Position numbers and translations under genes: made by a program. Shown piece after piece: positions 1-8,048 of a stretch of 18,578 nucleotides of DNA; within the stretch, counting starts at the first letter, position 1, and every line of letters starts with the position of its first letter. The stretch covers positions 1-18,578 of the forward strand of contig JAYRHW010000064.1 in NCBI GenBank assembly GCA_041907145.1, given 5' to 3'. The notes under the pieces are model-generated. The model had not been told where the DNA came from, did not search any database, and was given only the letters and a program-made list of their open reading frames with translations. Source of the DNA: JAFLCA01 sp041907145 (GTDB taxonomy: Bacteria > Bdellovibrionota_C > UBA2361 > JAFLCA01).

Positions 1-363
1 ATCGTGCAAGTGAATGAGATGATGCTTCTTGGCCGCAGCGTCGCGAAGTTGCCTGCGTATCTGCGCATGGACAAGCTGAGTGTCAGCGGGCTGTCGCGTG
101 ATGGACTGCACCCCAAGGCTGTGGGCTATGACCGTATGGCATTAGTTATCCAAGACTTTCTCGTGGATAAGGCCCAATCTATCGCACACCCTTTAACTGC
201 TGATGCAGATGCCGATGGTATTTACGATCGATATGAATTACCCAAGTTCGGGACCAATCCTGCGTTGATTGATACCGACGGGGATGGTTTCTCGGACGGA
301 GAAGAGGTGTTCACGTATCACACCAATCCGCTGGACAACAGCAGTTATCCCGGTCTCAATTGA
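1..363 (+). CDS. C-terminal part of an SGNH/GDSL hydrolase with TSP3-type calcium-binding repeats (5' end outside window)
   Basis: The reading frame is open from the first base, so this is the tail of a gene that starts upstream; the GTG at base 4 is unlikely to be the true start. The segment DGLHPKAVGYDRMA is the block V motif of SGNH hydrolases, which supplies the catalytic Asp and His near the end of the catalytic domain. About 30 residues later come two Asp-rich loops, DADADGIYD and DTDGDGFSD, each followed by an E-rich stretch and a TNP segment. This is the pattern of bacterial thrombospondin type 3 repeats, which bind calcium. Such tails are usually found on exported or surface proteins, so a periplasmic or extracellular site is inferred. 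The nucleophile Ser (GDS) would lie in the missing part. The next gene on the same strand is also an SGNH protein, 21 bases downstream. Confident on domain class, unsure of substrate. Confidence 0.8.
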   Translation: MVQVNEMMLLGRSVAKLPAYLRMDKLSVSGLSRDGLHPKAVGYDRMALVIQDFLVDKAQSIAHPLTADADADGIYDRYELPKFGTNPALIDTDGDGFSDGEEVFTYHTNPLDNSSYPGLN

Positions 364-384
364 CCTTGTCGCTTTGGCTGCGGG

Positions 385-1398
385 ATGAAGGCAAAGATAT
401 TCCTCGTTGTATTCGGGTTGGTTTGCGGACTGCTGCTGAGCGAAGTAACGCTGGAGCTACTGAAAAACAAAAAGTCCGGTGCTGAGTTCGAGAGTGTCTC
501 GGATCTGCAGCGTGCGATGCTCGATGACAGCGCGATTCCGCAAGATCAAGATGCGCTATCGCACGAGACCCGCGGCGCCAACATGCGGGACGTCGTCAAT
601 CCGCACCCCGACGACAAGCTCATCTATGACTTGCGTCAAAACCTATCGGCCAATTTTGCTGGCGCGCCTATACGCCTAAATTCCTGCGGCATGCGCGGCG
701 ATGAGCGAACACTGCGAAAGCAGCCTAATACTTTCCGGATAGCGCTCTTGGGCGACTCCTTTGCCTTCGGGTGGGGCGTGCCGAATGAGGAGAGTTTTGC
801 GGTCGGATTGGAAAGTCGCCTTAACTCCCGTGCGGCATCCGGCCGTCATTTTGAGGTTCTCAATTTTGGCGTGCCGGGCTACTCGACTTTCCAAGAGGTT
901 GAACAGTTCAAGACGAGTGCGATTGACTTTGCGCCGGACGCAGTGCTGGTATTTTTCGTACAGAACGATTTCGAGTTTCCATTCTGGGTGCGCGATGTGT
1001 CGAGCCCCGGAGGACTGATGTCCGGATTCGAGTTGGCGCGATTGGCGCGTAAAGCGCTAGACCCCGAGATGGAGCAGCATACCTTGCAGCTTCGCGGATG
1101 GGATCCGAACAACGAATTGCGTGAGTTAAGCGACTTTACTCGCGAACGCGGCATTCGGTTGTATGTAGCTCTGAATCCCCGCAAGGATTGGGCGAGATTC
1201 GTGAAGAAGCTTCGGGTTCTCGCTGAGCGCCCGGAGATTACCTTCCTAAATCTTTGGGATGATTATGATCGCATAGTTCGGACGCGCGGGCTCACCGAGA
1301 AGGAACTTACGCTTCCGAATGACCCGCATCCCACGAGCCTCCGTCATGGCATCTATGCTGATCTGTTGAGCCCCTATTTCTTCGAGTTACTTCAATAG
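385..1398 (+). CDS. Membrane-anchored SGNH/GDSL hydrolase-family protein
   Basis: A 337-residue protein with one N-terminal hydrophobic segment (about residues 4-24) that should act as signal anchor, placing the rest in the periplasm. The SGNH blocks are all present: GDSFAFGWG with nucleophile Ser125, NFGVPGYST with the oxyanion Gly162, QND with Asn194, and NDPHP with Asp313 and His315. The family includes esterases, lipases and carbohydrate O-acetyl transferases or esterases. With glycosyltransferases nearby, acyl addition to or removal from a surface glycan is inferred, but the substrate is unknown. The ATG at 385 lies 21 bases after the preceding SGNH gene, so the two may be co-transcribed. 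The last 12 bases overlap the tail of the convergent gene on the other strand. It shares the GDSF and NFG.xGYST pattern with the protein at 5238-6410, so the two look like paralogues. Confidence 0.82.
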   Translation: MKAKIFLVVFGLVCGLLLSEVTLELLKNKKSGAEFESVSDLQRAMLDDSAIPQDQDALSHETRGANMRDVVNPHPDDKLIYDLRQNLSANFAGAPIRLNSCGMRGDERTLRKQPNTFRIALLGDSFAFGWGVPNEESFAVGLESRLNSRAASGRHFEVLNFGVPGYSTFQEVEQFKTSAIDFAPDAVLVFFVQNDFEFPFWVRDVSSPGGLMSGFELARLARKALDPEMEQHTLQLRGWDPNNELRELSDFTRERGIRLYVALNPRKDWARFVKKLRVLAERPEITFLNLWDDYDRIVRTRGLTEKELTLPNDPHPTSLRHGIYADLLSPYFFELLQ

Positions 1399-2427
1399 CG
1401 AGAAGAGCTTTTTCTCTTCAAAGCAGCGCACGAGAAATTCGGCGAGCTTGTCATACCCCTCGCCGGGACCCTTGGTGAGGTGAATTCCGTCCTTGTTGAA
1501 ATACTTTTTGACCAGATCCTCATCCGAAAAAACAGTGAAATCCGTAAAGAGGTCGCATAGCGGGGCGCCGGTTTCCGTCGCCACTTTACGCACTACATCG
1601 ACGTAGCGCTGGTGCAGCGGAACGAGCTGATTGAGGTCTTTGAGGTGCCGCTTTTCGAGATACTTCGGCTCCTTTCCGGCTCGGTGCGAGCTGGGAGCGG
1701 TTAATAATACAGGCGTAATGCCCGCCCCGCGCGCGGCATCGACCATGCCGCGCAAATTTGCTTCGAAGTCAGGTAGGAGTACGCGCAGCCCGAGCTGATC
1801 CTTGCTGTCCTCCTGCGAAAGGACTGCTTTGGTAATGAGCTGGGTCAGGCGCGAATGTTCGAGCAGTGTGTAGAGCGGCGATCGCAGTTTGGCGATCTCT
1901 TTGTCCTGAATGCCGAAACCCATCCAATGATCATTCCAGCCGAAATAAATGGTAACAATTTTAGGCTTGAGCCTTACGATGTCGCGCTTGAGCTGCTGAA
2001 GCCCCTGATAAGATGCCCAACCCCCAAACCCAAGCTTCTCCGCCTTCACTTCGGGATGGCCAGCCTCGAGCGCGTGCTGCACGAAGAATTGGTCGTAGGT
2101 CCCGAATTCAGTGCACGAGTCCCCCATAAAAATGATGTTGGGCGGGCTGAGTTTCAGGGTGTCTAGTCGTTGATAGTAATCCTTCGTTACCCAGAGCAGG
2201 TCGTTGTCAGGTTGATAGCGATCCTGCATGACCGTCGGATTGGGCCAGCCAAATTCTATCTTTTCCGGATACAGTCGGTAGGAGAATCCGACAAGCCTCA
2301 GTGCGAGCTCCACGAGCGCGAGAGTAAACGCCATGCTTCCGAGCGCCAGGATAATGCCGGTTTTGATCTTTCTAACTGGCGTTCCTTCAGGAAGTGCTGG
2401 AGGATTCAATTTTTGCGGCAGTGCCAT
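1387..2427 (-). CDS. Membrane-anchored SGNH/GDSL hydrolase-family protein, GDSC variant
   Basis: From the ATG at 2427 this is 346 residues; a TTG six codons upstream (2445) is an alternative start, and neither has a clear ribosome binding site. A hydrophobic segment at about residues 24-47 is a probable signal anchor. SGNH blocks: FMGDSCTEFG with nucleophile Ser104, LGFGGWASYQG for the oxyanion Gly, FGWNDHW with Asn165, and NKDGIHLT with Asp313 and His316. The sequence between blocks differs from the other two SGNH proteins here, so it is a separate subfamily. Its start lies inside the 3' end of the upstream GT-C gene (2387-3832), and the overlap suggests translational coupling. A role in modifying a glycan made by its neighbours is inferred from context only. 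It converges on the gene at 385-1398 with a 12-base overlap. Confidence 0.8.
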   Translation of the reverse strand: MALPQKLNPPALPEGTPVRKIKTGIILALGSMAFTLALVELALRLVGFSYRLYPEKIEFGWPNPTVMQDRYQPDNDLLWVTKDYYQRLDTLKLSPPNIIFMGDSCTEFGTYDQFFVQHALEAGHPEVKAEKLGFGGWASYQGLQQLKRDIVRLKPKIVTIYFGWNDHWMGFGIQDKEIAKLRSPLYTLLEHSRLTQLITKAVLSQEDSKDQLGLRVLLPDFEANLRGMVDAARGAGITPVLLTAPSSHRAGKEPKYLEKRHLKDLNQLVPLHQRYVDVVRKVATETGAPLCDLFTDFTVFSDEDLVKKYFNKDGIHLTKGPGEGYDKLAEFLVRCFEEKKLFSLLK

Positions 2428-3832
2428 GACATCTAGAATATTCAACCAACTTGCTTAGTGTAAATACCGCAGCAGCAATCAAGAAGCCATCAATTGGCAG
2501 ACGAAAGCGATCCTCGGGAACGTTGAATATGCCTGTAAGAAGGGCAAAGTACATAATTAGAGCCAGCATTAACAAGGTACTAGGTTCGATGCTGCGCAAG
2601 TCTCGAAGCAACAGGCCAAACCCGGCGAGGGCTAGGCCGGAGACCACGGCCATCGGCAGAGTCATCCAGTCGAAGTAGCGTTTCACTAACTTGCGGGGAT
2701 AATGGCTGAGTCCGGTGTCGTCATTCGTAAAGGCTCGCTCCGAGCGCCCCAGGGTATTGCGAGTACAAAGATATGGGCCGCGCTCTGCCCCGCAAAACTG
2801 CGGGGAGTTTCGAACGTCAAAGAAGAACTGGAAGAAGGTTCGCAGCGAGTTCCAGCCGTACTGGGGCAGGTACTGCCAGGAATCTTGTTGAAGCGATTCG
2901 AGAGCGAATCCAGCCATCATACGATCAGCTTTTACCTTCCGAACGCGCTCGCGCAACAGCGTATGATATACGTGGAAGTAGCTAATCCTTTGCCGGTCCT
3001 TAACGGCATTCCAAACTCGAAGCACTCTTGGATACGCCGTGTCATTGACGGGCGGAATTCGCTCAACATCAATTAGCCGATGAAAGAGATTAAGCCCTAA
3101 GTCCTGACTGACGCCAAAGAATCCATAGTAAGCCTTATTGGTAGCCATCCACGGAGCGAGCATGCCGGCAAAGATGAAGATAGATACCAGGGCAGACTTA
3201 AAAGTTTGCCGGGAATAGCCCTGTTTTAGGAAGAGCATTGCCAAAATCATCAACAGCACAAACTGAGCAATTGGCCGGGCCAGGGTCGCTAAGCCGCAAA
3301 ATAATCCGACGAGGGCGGCATACTTGGTTTCAGCCGTGTTCAACATGGTACTTGAGTAGTACACCACGAGCAGCAGAAGAAAGGTGAAGAGCGCCTCGGT
3401 ATGAATCGTTGTCTCGTAGTAAAGCTGCAGCGTATGTCCCGCAAACAACAAGGATCCATAAAATGCAGCCGCTGGGCCGAATGAGCGCCTAGCGATGCGA
3501 TACAAAATGAGGGTTGAAAGAATTCCGAGCAGGCGCTGCGCCCCGACAATTAACGCGCCGGCGAATACTGACTGTCCGAACGACCAGAGAAACATCGCCA
3601 TGAAAGCTGGGTAGAGCGGCGTACGGTAGATTTCGTGCCAATGAAAGTTGCCGTACTTGGCCATGAGAGCAGCCGAGCGATAGTAGGCCGCTGAGTCGGG
3701 CCACAGGATGCCATTGCTGCCGATGGTCATGATCAGCCGAATTAACAGGGCAGCTAGTATCGCCGTCACCAGCGGAATTTCCGGGTGTTCTATGAATCGC
3801 TGATGCGCCCGGCTAACGGCTTGAAATCTCAA
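2387..3832 (-). CDS. GT-C fold membrane glycosyltransferase, GT39/ArnT-like
   Basis: A 481-residue polytopic protein with about ten hydrophobic segments. An acidic residue in the first periplasmic loop (WPDSAAYY, Asp46) and the following YRTPLYPAF (about 69-77) match the pattern of PMT/ArnT-type (GT39) enzymes, which transfer a sugar from a polyprenyl-phosphate carrier to an acceptor on the periplasmic face of the inner membrane. The ARPIAQFVLLM segment (about residue 190) is also typical of the family. The best start is TTG at 3832, with GGAG eight bases upstream. It is divergent from the GT2-methyltransferase gene across 72 bases, and that GT2 could supply its lipid-linked sugar. It overlaps the SGNH gene downstream. 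Sugar and acceptor cannot be told from sequence. Confidence 0.78.
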   Translation of the reverse strand: MRFQAVSRAHQRFIEHPEIPLVTAILAALLIRLIMTIGSNGILWPDSAAYYRSAALMAKYGNFHWHEIYRTPLYPAFMAMFLWSFGQSVFAGALIVGAQRLLGILSTLILYRIARRSFGPAAAFYGSLLFAGHTLQLYYETTIHTEALFTFLLLLVVYYSSTMLNTAETKYAALVGLFCGLATLARPIAQFVLLMILAMLFLKQGYSRQTFKSALVSIFIFAGMLAPWMATNKAYYGFFGVSQDLGLNLFHRLIDVERIPPVNDTAYPRVLRVWNAVKDRQRISYFHVYHTLLRERVRKVKADRMMAGFALESLQQDSWQYLPQYGWNSLRTFFQFFFDVRNSPQFCGAERGPYLCTRNTLGRSERAFTNDDTGLSHYPRKLVKRYFDWMTLPMAVVSGLALAGFGLLLRDLRSIEPSTLLMLALIMYFALLTGIFNVPEDRFRLPIDGFLIAAAVFTLSKLVEYSRCHGTAAKIESSSTS

Positions 3833-3904
3833 GGTCTTTACTCCATTCAGGGGGCAGGATAAACTTCGACAGGAGTGTATCCAGAAACGTAGCGGGCAAC
3901 AAGA

Positions 3905-5248
3905 ATGGCATCTGTAATCAGTTTAGAGACGGCTCGCGCGAGTAATGCTGAGCGCAATCCCGCCATGCCTGCCCCTCAGGTTTCAGTGGTGCTGGCGGCT
4001 TGGAATGAGGGTGCCAACATCGGCCCCCTCATTGACCGAATCCAGACAACTCTTAAGGAACTTGCTCTCACGTTTGAAATTATCGTCGTGGACGGAGGCT
4101 CTAAGGACGAGACTTGGGCGGAGGCAGAGAAGCGCGGTGCGCGGTGTCTGCTGCAGCGACGCATCGGATACGGTGGTGCGGTTCGAGAAGGCTTCTCGGC
4201 TGCTCGCGGCGACTATGTGTTGACTATGGATTGCGATTTGTCGCACCCACCTGAACTTTTCAAAGAGCTCTGGGCTGCCCGGCAAACGGCTGACGTTTTA
4301 GTCGGATCGAGGTTCGTACTGGGCGGAGCTTCTAAAGCTCCGCCTCTGCGAAAACTCCTCTCAGAAATACTTAATTTCATTTTTTCATCGCTATTGCGCG
4401 TGCCAATCAAGGACTCCTCGAGCGGATATCGTCTCTATAGCCGCAAGGTATTGAAACCGGATGCATACACTCGGGAGAACTTCAACGTTCTCCAAGAAGT
4501 CTTGGTTAAGGCCTATGCTGATGGATTCTCAGTGCGTGAATTGCCGCTGCATTATGAAGAGCGGGCAACGGGAGAGTCGCACGTCTCCTTGGCTAAGTTT
4601 GCTATGTCCTATTTGCCGACTCTTTATCGGCTCTGGCTGCTTCGCAACTCTACTGAGTCAGCAGACTATGATGCCCAGGCCTATAATAGCCGGCACTTTC
4701 TCCAGCGTTACTGGCAGCGTCGCCGCTATGCCCTGCTCGAACAGTTTTCTCAGGGTGAGGGGTTGCTGGCTGATATCGGATGCGGCAGCGGCGCATTTAT
4801 CATGCACCGACCCGACGCCGTCGCCGTTGATTTAGCATTTCATAAACTGAGATTTTTGAAGCCGACCAATCCCAAGCGCATACGCGCCGAGGCAGAGTGT
4901 CTTCCGTTTCGCTCCGGCTCCTTCTCGCGCGCGGTGGTATCGCAGGTCTTGCAGTATATTTCGCCTAAGTCGAATGTATTTGAGGAGCTGAACCGTGTCA
5001 CCAAGATGGGCGGCACGGTCGTAATCTCGGTGCCCGATTCGGGTCGTATCGAGTGGAAGATTATTGGCTGGCTCTATCATCGCTTGCTGCCGAACGTGTA
5101 TGGCGCCGAGGAGAGAGCCACGTTCAGTCGTCACGAACTGATGGATCAATTTGCAGAGAGCGGTTTTCGAGTGCTGCGGTATCGGTATATTTGCGGCGCC
5201 GAGCTCGTGATGCAGCTTACGAAAGTAGAGGAATGCAATGCCGCTTGA
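3905..5248 (+). CDS. Fusion of a polyprenyl-phosphate hexose synthase-like GT2 domain and a class I methyltransferase
   Basis: A 447-residue two-domain protein. Residues about 25-245 are a GT2 (GT-A fold) domain: VSVVLAAWNEG at the N-terminus, IIVVDGGSKDET, and the metal/nucleotide motif DCD at 109-111 followed by LSHPPE. The SSGYRLYSR stretch near 171-180 and VLVKAYADGF resemble dolichyl-phosphate mannose synthase homologues, which make a polyprenyl-phosphate sugar from a nucleotide sugar. Residues about 285-440 are a Methyltransf_11-type domain: motif I LLADIGCGSGAF, an acidic residue Asp309 at the end of the second strand, then AECLPFRSGSFSRAV and later TKMGGTVVISVP. The two are joined by an Arg/Tyr/Gln-rich linker (about 250-285). 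No membrane segment is obvious. The stop overlaps the next gene by 11 bases. Start codon choice is not strongly supported; another Met lies at codon 21. Confidence 0.85.
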   Translation: MASVISLETARASNAERNPAMPAPQVSVVLAAWNEGANIGPLIDRIQTTLKELALTFEIIVVDGGSKDETWAEAEKRGARCLLQRRIGYGGAVREGFSAARGDYVLTMDCDLSHPPELFKELWAARQTADVLVGSRFVLGGASKAPPLRKLLSEILNFIFSSLLRVPIKDSSSGYRLYSRKVLKPDAYTRENFNVLQEVLVKAYADGFSVRELPLHYEERATGESHVSLAKFAMSYLPTLYRLWLLRNSTESADYDAQAYNSRHFLQRYWQRRRYALLEQFSQGEGLLADIGCGSGAFIMHRPDAVAVDLAFHKLRFLKPTNPKRIRAEAECLPFRSGSFSRAVVSQVLQYISPKSNVFEELNRVTKMGGTVVISVPDSGRIEWKIIGWLYHRLLPNVYGAEERATFSRHELMDQFAESGFRVLRYRYICGAELVMQLTKVEECNAA

Positions 5249-6410
5249 GGCACAGATCGCTGATCATAGCGAAGCGCCTGGGATTGCCAGAAAGCCTACC
5301 GCTACTCGGGAAGCTCTTCGCCTCCTCTTCGTAGTGCTGTTTGGTATCGTAGCATCGCTGGTCCTGGTTGAAGCCGCCTTTCGTATGCTCGCGCCCTCTC
5401 TGGCCCCGGTGAAATGGAGCGATAGGCCGCACTTTTTTTATGTGCCTCCTCAGGCTAAGACCTTGCAGGATTTCGAGCGCACCGAACAAAAACCGGCGCA
5501 GACCTTTCGCATTATGGTAGTGGGGGACTCCTTCACATTCGGCCCCAAAATGCAGTTCGATGATACGTTTTCCAAGCGACTCGAGCGTATTTTGTCGATG
5601 AATGACGGCCCGCTCAAGGCGCAGGTGCTGAATTTTGGAATTTCCGGCTATTCAACTGCTGATGAGGTTAATGTCATCAAGAAAGCCAAAGATTGGAACG
5701 CTGACCTTGTTTTGCTGCAGATAACACTGAACGATCCGGAGCTTCAGACCTTGCGAGCATCAGGCGGCAATGCCAAACGTTTTGGCCCACTGAGAATCGA
5801 TCGGGAGCATACGCCGCTGCTGTATTATTGGAAATCCTTAGGCTACGTTGCGCAGCGCCTGCATGCCTCGGCGACACGTCGGCGCTACCGAGATTATTTC
5901 TTCGATCTTTTCGATAATGCCCGCACCTGGGGGCCCTTTAAAGAAGCCTTCGAGGAAATCGCACGAGTGCGGGACCAAACCGGTATCCCGGTTCGGGCGG
6001 TGCTATTCCCCTTGATGAGTTTCGGTTTCGATGATTCCTATCCCTTTACGGATATTCACAGCAAAATTTCCGCGCTTTGTGCAGGCCTGAAAATTCCCAT
6101 GCTTGATCTGTTTGGCGCTTATCGGAACATTCCGGCGGAACGTATGCAGGTAGTCCCCGTCGGTGACCCGCATCCGAATGAGATTGCACACCGCATCGCC
6201 GCTGAGCAGATTTATACCTGGCTTGCTTGGGAGAATGTCATACCGGAATCTCTCAAGATATCCCAGGCGTCGTGGCAAAGAGAAAACGCCCGATTCTATG
6301 CCCAGTATGATTGCAAGAAGCAGCCTCGTACTTGTTTTGGCAGGGCAGAGCGGTATCAATCGGAACCCGCAAGCGAGGTAGCCCCAGAAGAGGAGCAAGA
6401 TGGCAATTAG
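5238..6410 (+). CDS. Membrane-anchored SGNH/GDSL hydrolase-family protein
   Basis: A 390-residue protein with a cytoplasmic N-terminal tail and one hydrophobic segment at about residues 27-47, so the catalytic domain should be periplasmic. SGNH blocks: VVGDSFTFG with nucleophile Ser98, NFGISGYST with oxyanion Gly134, TLNDPE with Asn165, and VGDPHPNE with Asp310 and His312. About 60 residues follow the catalytic domain and end in a Glu-rich, probably disordered tail. It begins 11 bases before the end of the GT2-methyltransferase gene and ends 11 bases into the GT-C gene, so these three genes form one tightly coupled unit. It is closest in motif style to the protein at 385-1398. Acyl transfer or hydrolysis on a glycan is inferred from the family and the neighbours. 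Confidence 0.82.
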   Translation: MPLEAQIADHSEAPGIARKPTATREALRLLFVVLFGIVASLVLVEAAFRMLAPSLAPVKWSDRPHFFYVPPQAKTLQDFERTEQKPAQTFRIMVVGDSFTFGPKMQFDDTFSKRLERILSMNDGPLKAQVLNFGISGYSTADEVNVIKKAKDWNADLVLLQITLNDPELQTLRASGGNAKRFGPLRIDREHTPLLYYWKSLGYVAQRLHASATRRRYRDYFFDLFDNARTWGPFKEAFEEIARVRDQTGIPVRAVLFPLMSFGFDDSYPFTDIHSKISALCAGLKIPMLDLFGAYRNIPAERMQVVPVGDPHPNEIAHRIAAEQIYTWLAWENVIPESLKISQASWQRENARFYAQYDCKKQPRTCFGRAERYQSEPASEVAPEEEQDGN

Positions 6411-8043
6411 TTCGACAGTAACTTCTGTGCATGAGCCGCAAGCCTGGGCTGCCAGGATCGAGGGTGTTCTCTCGAACTCGATGACCCATATAGCATTGCT
6501 TGCTGCCCTGATGCTGGGGCTTTTTGTCGAGAGCCTTTCAGCTCAGGTGGCCATGGCCGGTACGGTGGGATTCGCCATGGACGACTCCTGGATCCATGTA
6601 GCGGTAGCCAGAAACTTTGCCCGCGGGATGGGGTGGGGAATCGAACCGGGCCGGATGCTTTCCGTTTCAACGTCACCGACATGGACTTTGTTGTTATCCG
6701 CGTTTTTCCTGTTTTTTGATAACCCGCTTAAGATCGCATTCTTATGCTCAGTTGGCAGTATGTTGGTCGCTCTGGTCCTTTGCTACTTCCTGGCGCTTGA
6801 GCTTACCAAGAAGAAACTTTGGGCAACGCTCACGACTTTTCTGCTTATCGTAAACCCAATTAGTATCTGGGGGGTAGCCTCGGGGTTAGAGCTGCCCTTG
6901 GCGCTTGCGAGCCTCATGCTTGCTTTGTTCGTGTTCTACCATTTTGAGGTGGATTCCTTCGGCAGGCGCGTGCTGGTGCCACTAGCCTGTGTCTTTGCCG
7001 GGGTAACAAGGCCTGAACTTTTCATTCTGCTGCCCTTGGCGCTGGCTGATACTTTCCGCTTCTTCCTTTGGGAACAACATGATAGGCGGACCGCCGTCCG
7101 AACAGCGGCGGTGCAGTTGATAGTTGCCGTACTCGCCTTTGCTCCATACGGAATCTTCAATATTGCTAGTCACGGCAAGATTTTCCCCGCGACCTATTAC
7201 GCGAAGACGATCGTGCGGGGGGTTGGGCTTTCCGCGGCGCTACGCGATGGATCTGCCAAGGCTTTGGAGCAAAGTCTATGGAGTGATCCACTGCGGCAGG
7301 TCTTTCAAATCGTAGATATGCTACAGAATCAGAATCTCGTTCTTCTGCTGCTTATCACGCCGGCCATTCTCGCTTTTTGTAAACCGTTTCGGAACCGCGC
7401 TACCGAGCGCGGCCTCTTGCTGCCGCTTGCGCTCTTTGTTCTGCCTTGGATCATGGGCATGGGTTCGCCCTCGCGTTTGATGTCTAATCACGCTGATCGT
7501 TACTTCGTGATTTTTCCGCCGCTGGCCGCGCTGATGGGGTGCATCAGTCTAGGTCTGCTGCTCGGCTTGGGGAGAGCGCGAGTAGTGACGTTTTTGTGTG
7601 CGTCGCTGATAGTGCTGGCGCCGCTGCGAACTACACCCCCGGTATTGCGGCATATAGGCATCGATGCCGAGTCCACGCAGCGATTGTATGTGGAGATGCC
7701 GGTATGGTTGAGCGAGCATTTGGACCCCAAGGCGAAACTCGCGGTAAACGATATAGGCGGAATTGCCTATTATGCTCCTCGGTCCATGATCGACGTCATG
7801 GGACTGGCAACGCCCGAGATTTGGCCGGCAATTGAGCGCGGCTACGGCGAAGCGGTGCCAGTCCAGCGCCTGCGTGCATTTCTGAAAGAACAGGGAGTCG
7901 AGTACGTAATTCTAAGTCCCAAGTACTATCCTGAACTTACCAGGGATAAGAGGACCTTCGAGCCTATGAAGGAGTGGCGCGAGGGATACGAGCATGGGCG
8001 ACTTATCTCGCCGCAGGTTCTGTATCGCGTGCACTGGGACTGA
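6400..8043 (+). CDS. GT-C type polytopic membrane glycosyltransferase
   Basis: A 547-residue integral membrane protein with about ten hydrophobic helices and a soluble C-terminal part from about residue 425. The pair Asp61-Asp62 in AMDDSWIHVAVARNFA, just after the first membrane segment, and the STSPTWTLLL segment match polyprenyl-phosphate-sugar-dependent GT-C enzymes. The C-terminal VNDIGGIAYYAPRS followed by DVMGLATPE is also a recurrent signature of such proteins. It should work on the periplasmic side with a lipid-linked sugar donor, plausibly one made by the GT2 domain two genes upstream. The start overlaps the SGNH gene by 11 bases. Its stop is only five bases from the tail of the convergent OmpA-type gene, with no room for a separate terminator. 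The exact GT family and acceptor are uncertain. Confidence 0.72.
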   Translation: MAISSTVTSVHEPQAWAARIEGVLSNSMTHIALLAALMLGLFVESLSAQVAMAGTVGFAMDDSWIHVAVARNFARGMGWGIEPGRMLSVSTSPTWTLLLSAFFLFFDNPLKIAFLCSVGSMLVALVLCYFLALELTKKKLWATLTTFLLIVNPISIWGVASGLELPLALASLMLALFVFYHFEVDSFGRRVLVPLACVFAGVTRPELFILLPLALADTFRFFLWEQHDRRTAVRTAAVQLIVAVLAFAPYGIFNIASHGKIFPATYYAKTIVRGVGLSAALRDGSAKALEQSLWSDPLRQVFQIVDMLQNQNLVLLLLITPAILAFCKPFRNRATERGLLLPLALFVLPWIMGMGSPSRLMSNHADRYFVIFPPLAALMGCISLGLLLGLGRARVVTFLCASLIVLAPLRTTPPVLRHIGIDAESTQRLYVEMPVWLSEHLDPKAKLAVNDIGGIAYYAPRSMIDVMGLATPEIWPAIERGYGEAVPVQRLRAFLKEQGVEYVILSPKYYPELTRDKRTFEPMKEWREGYEHGRLISPQVLYRVHWD

Positions 8044-8048
8044 AGTCT

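Noticed and set aside
2702..3076. Plus-strand 124-codon frame inside the GT-C gene
   Set aside because: It is antisense to a well-supported polytopic membrane protein and shows no domain or signal of its own.
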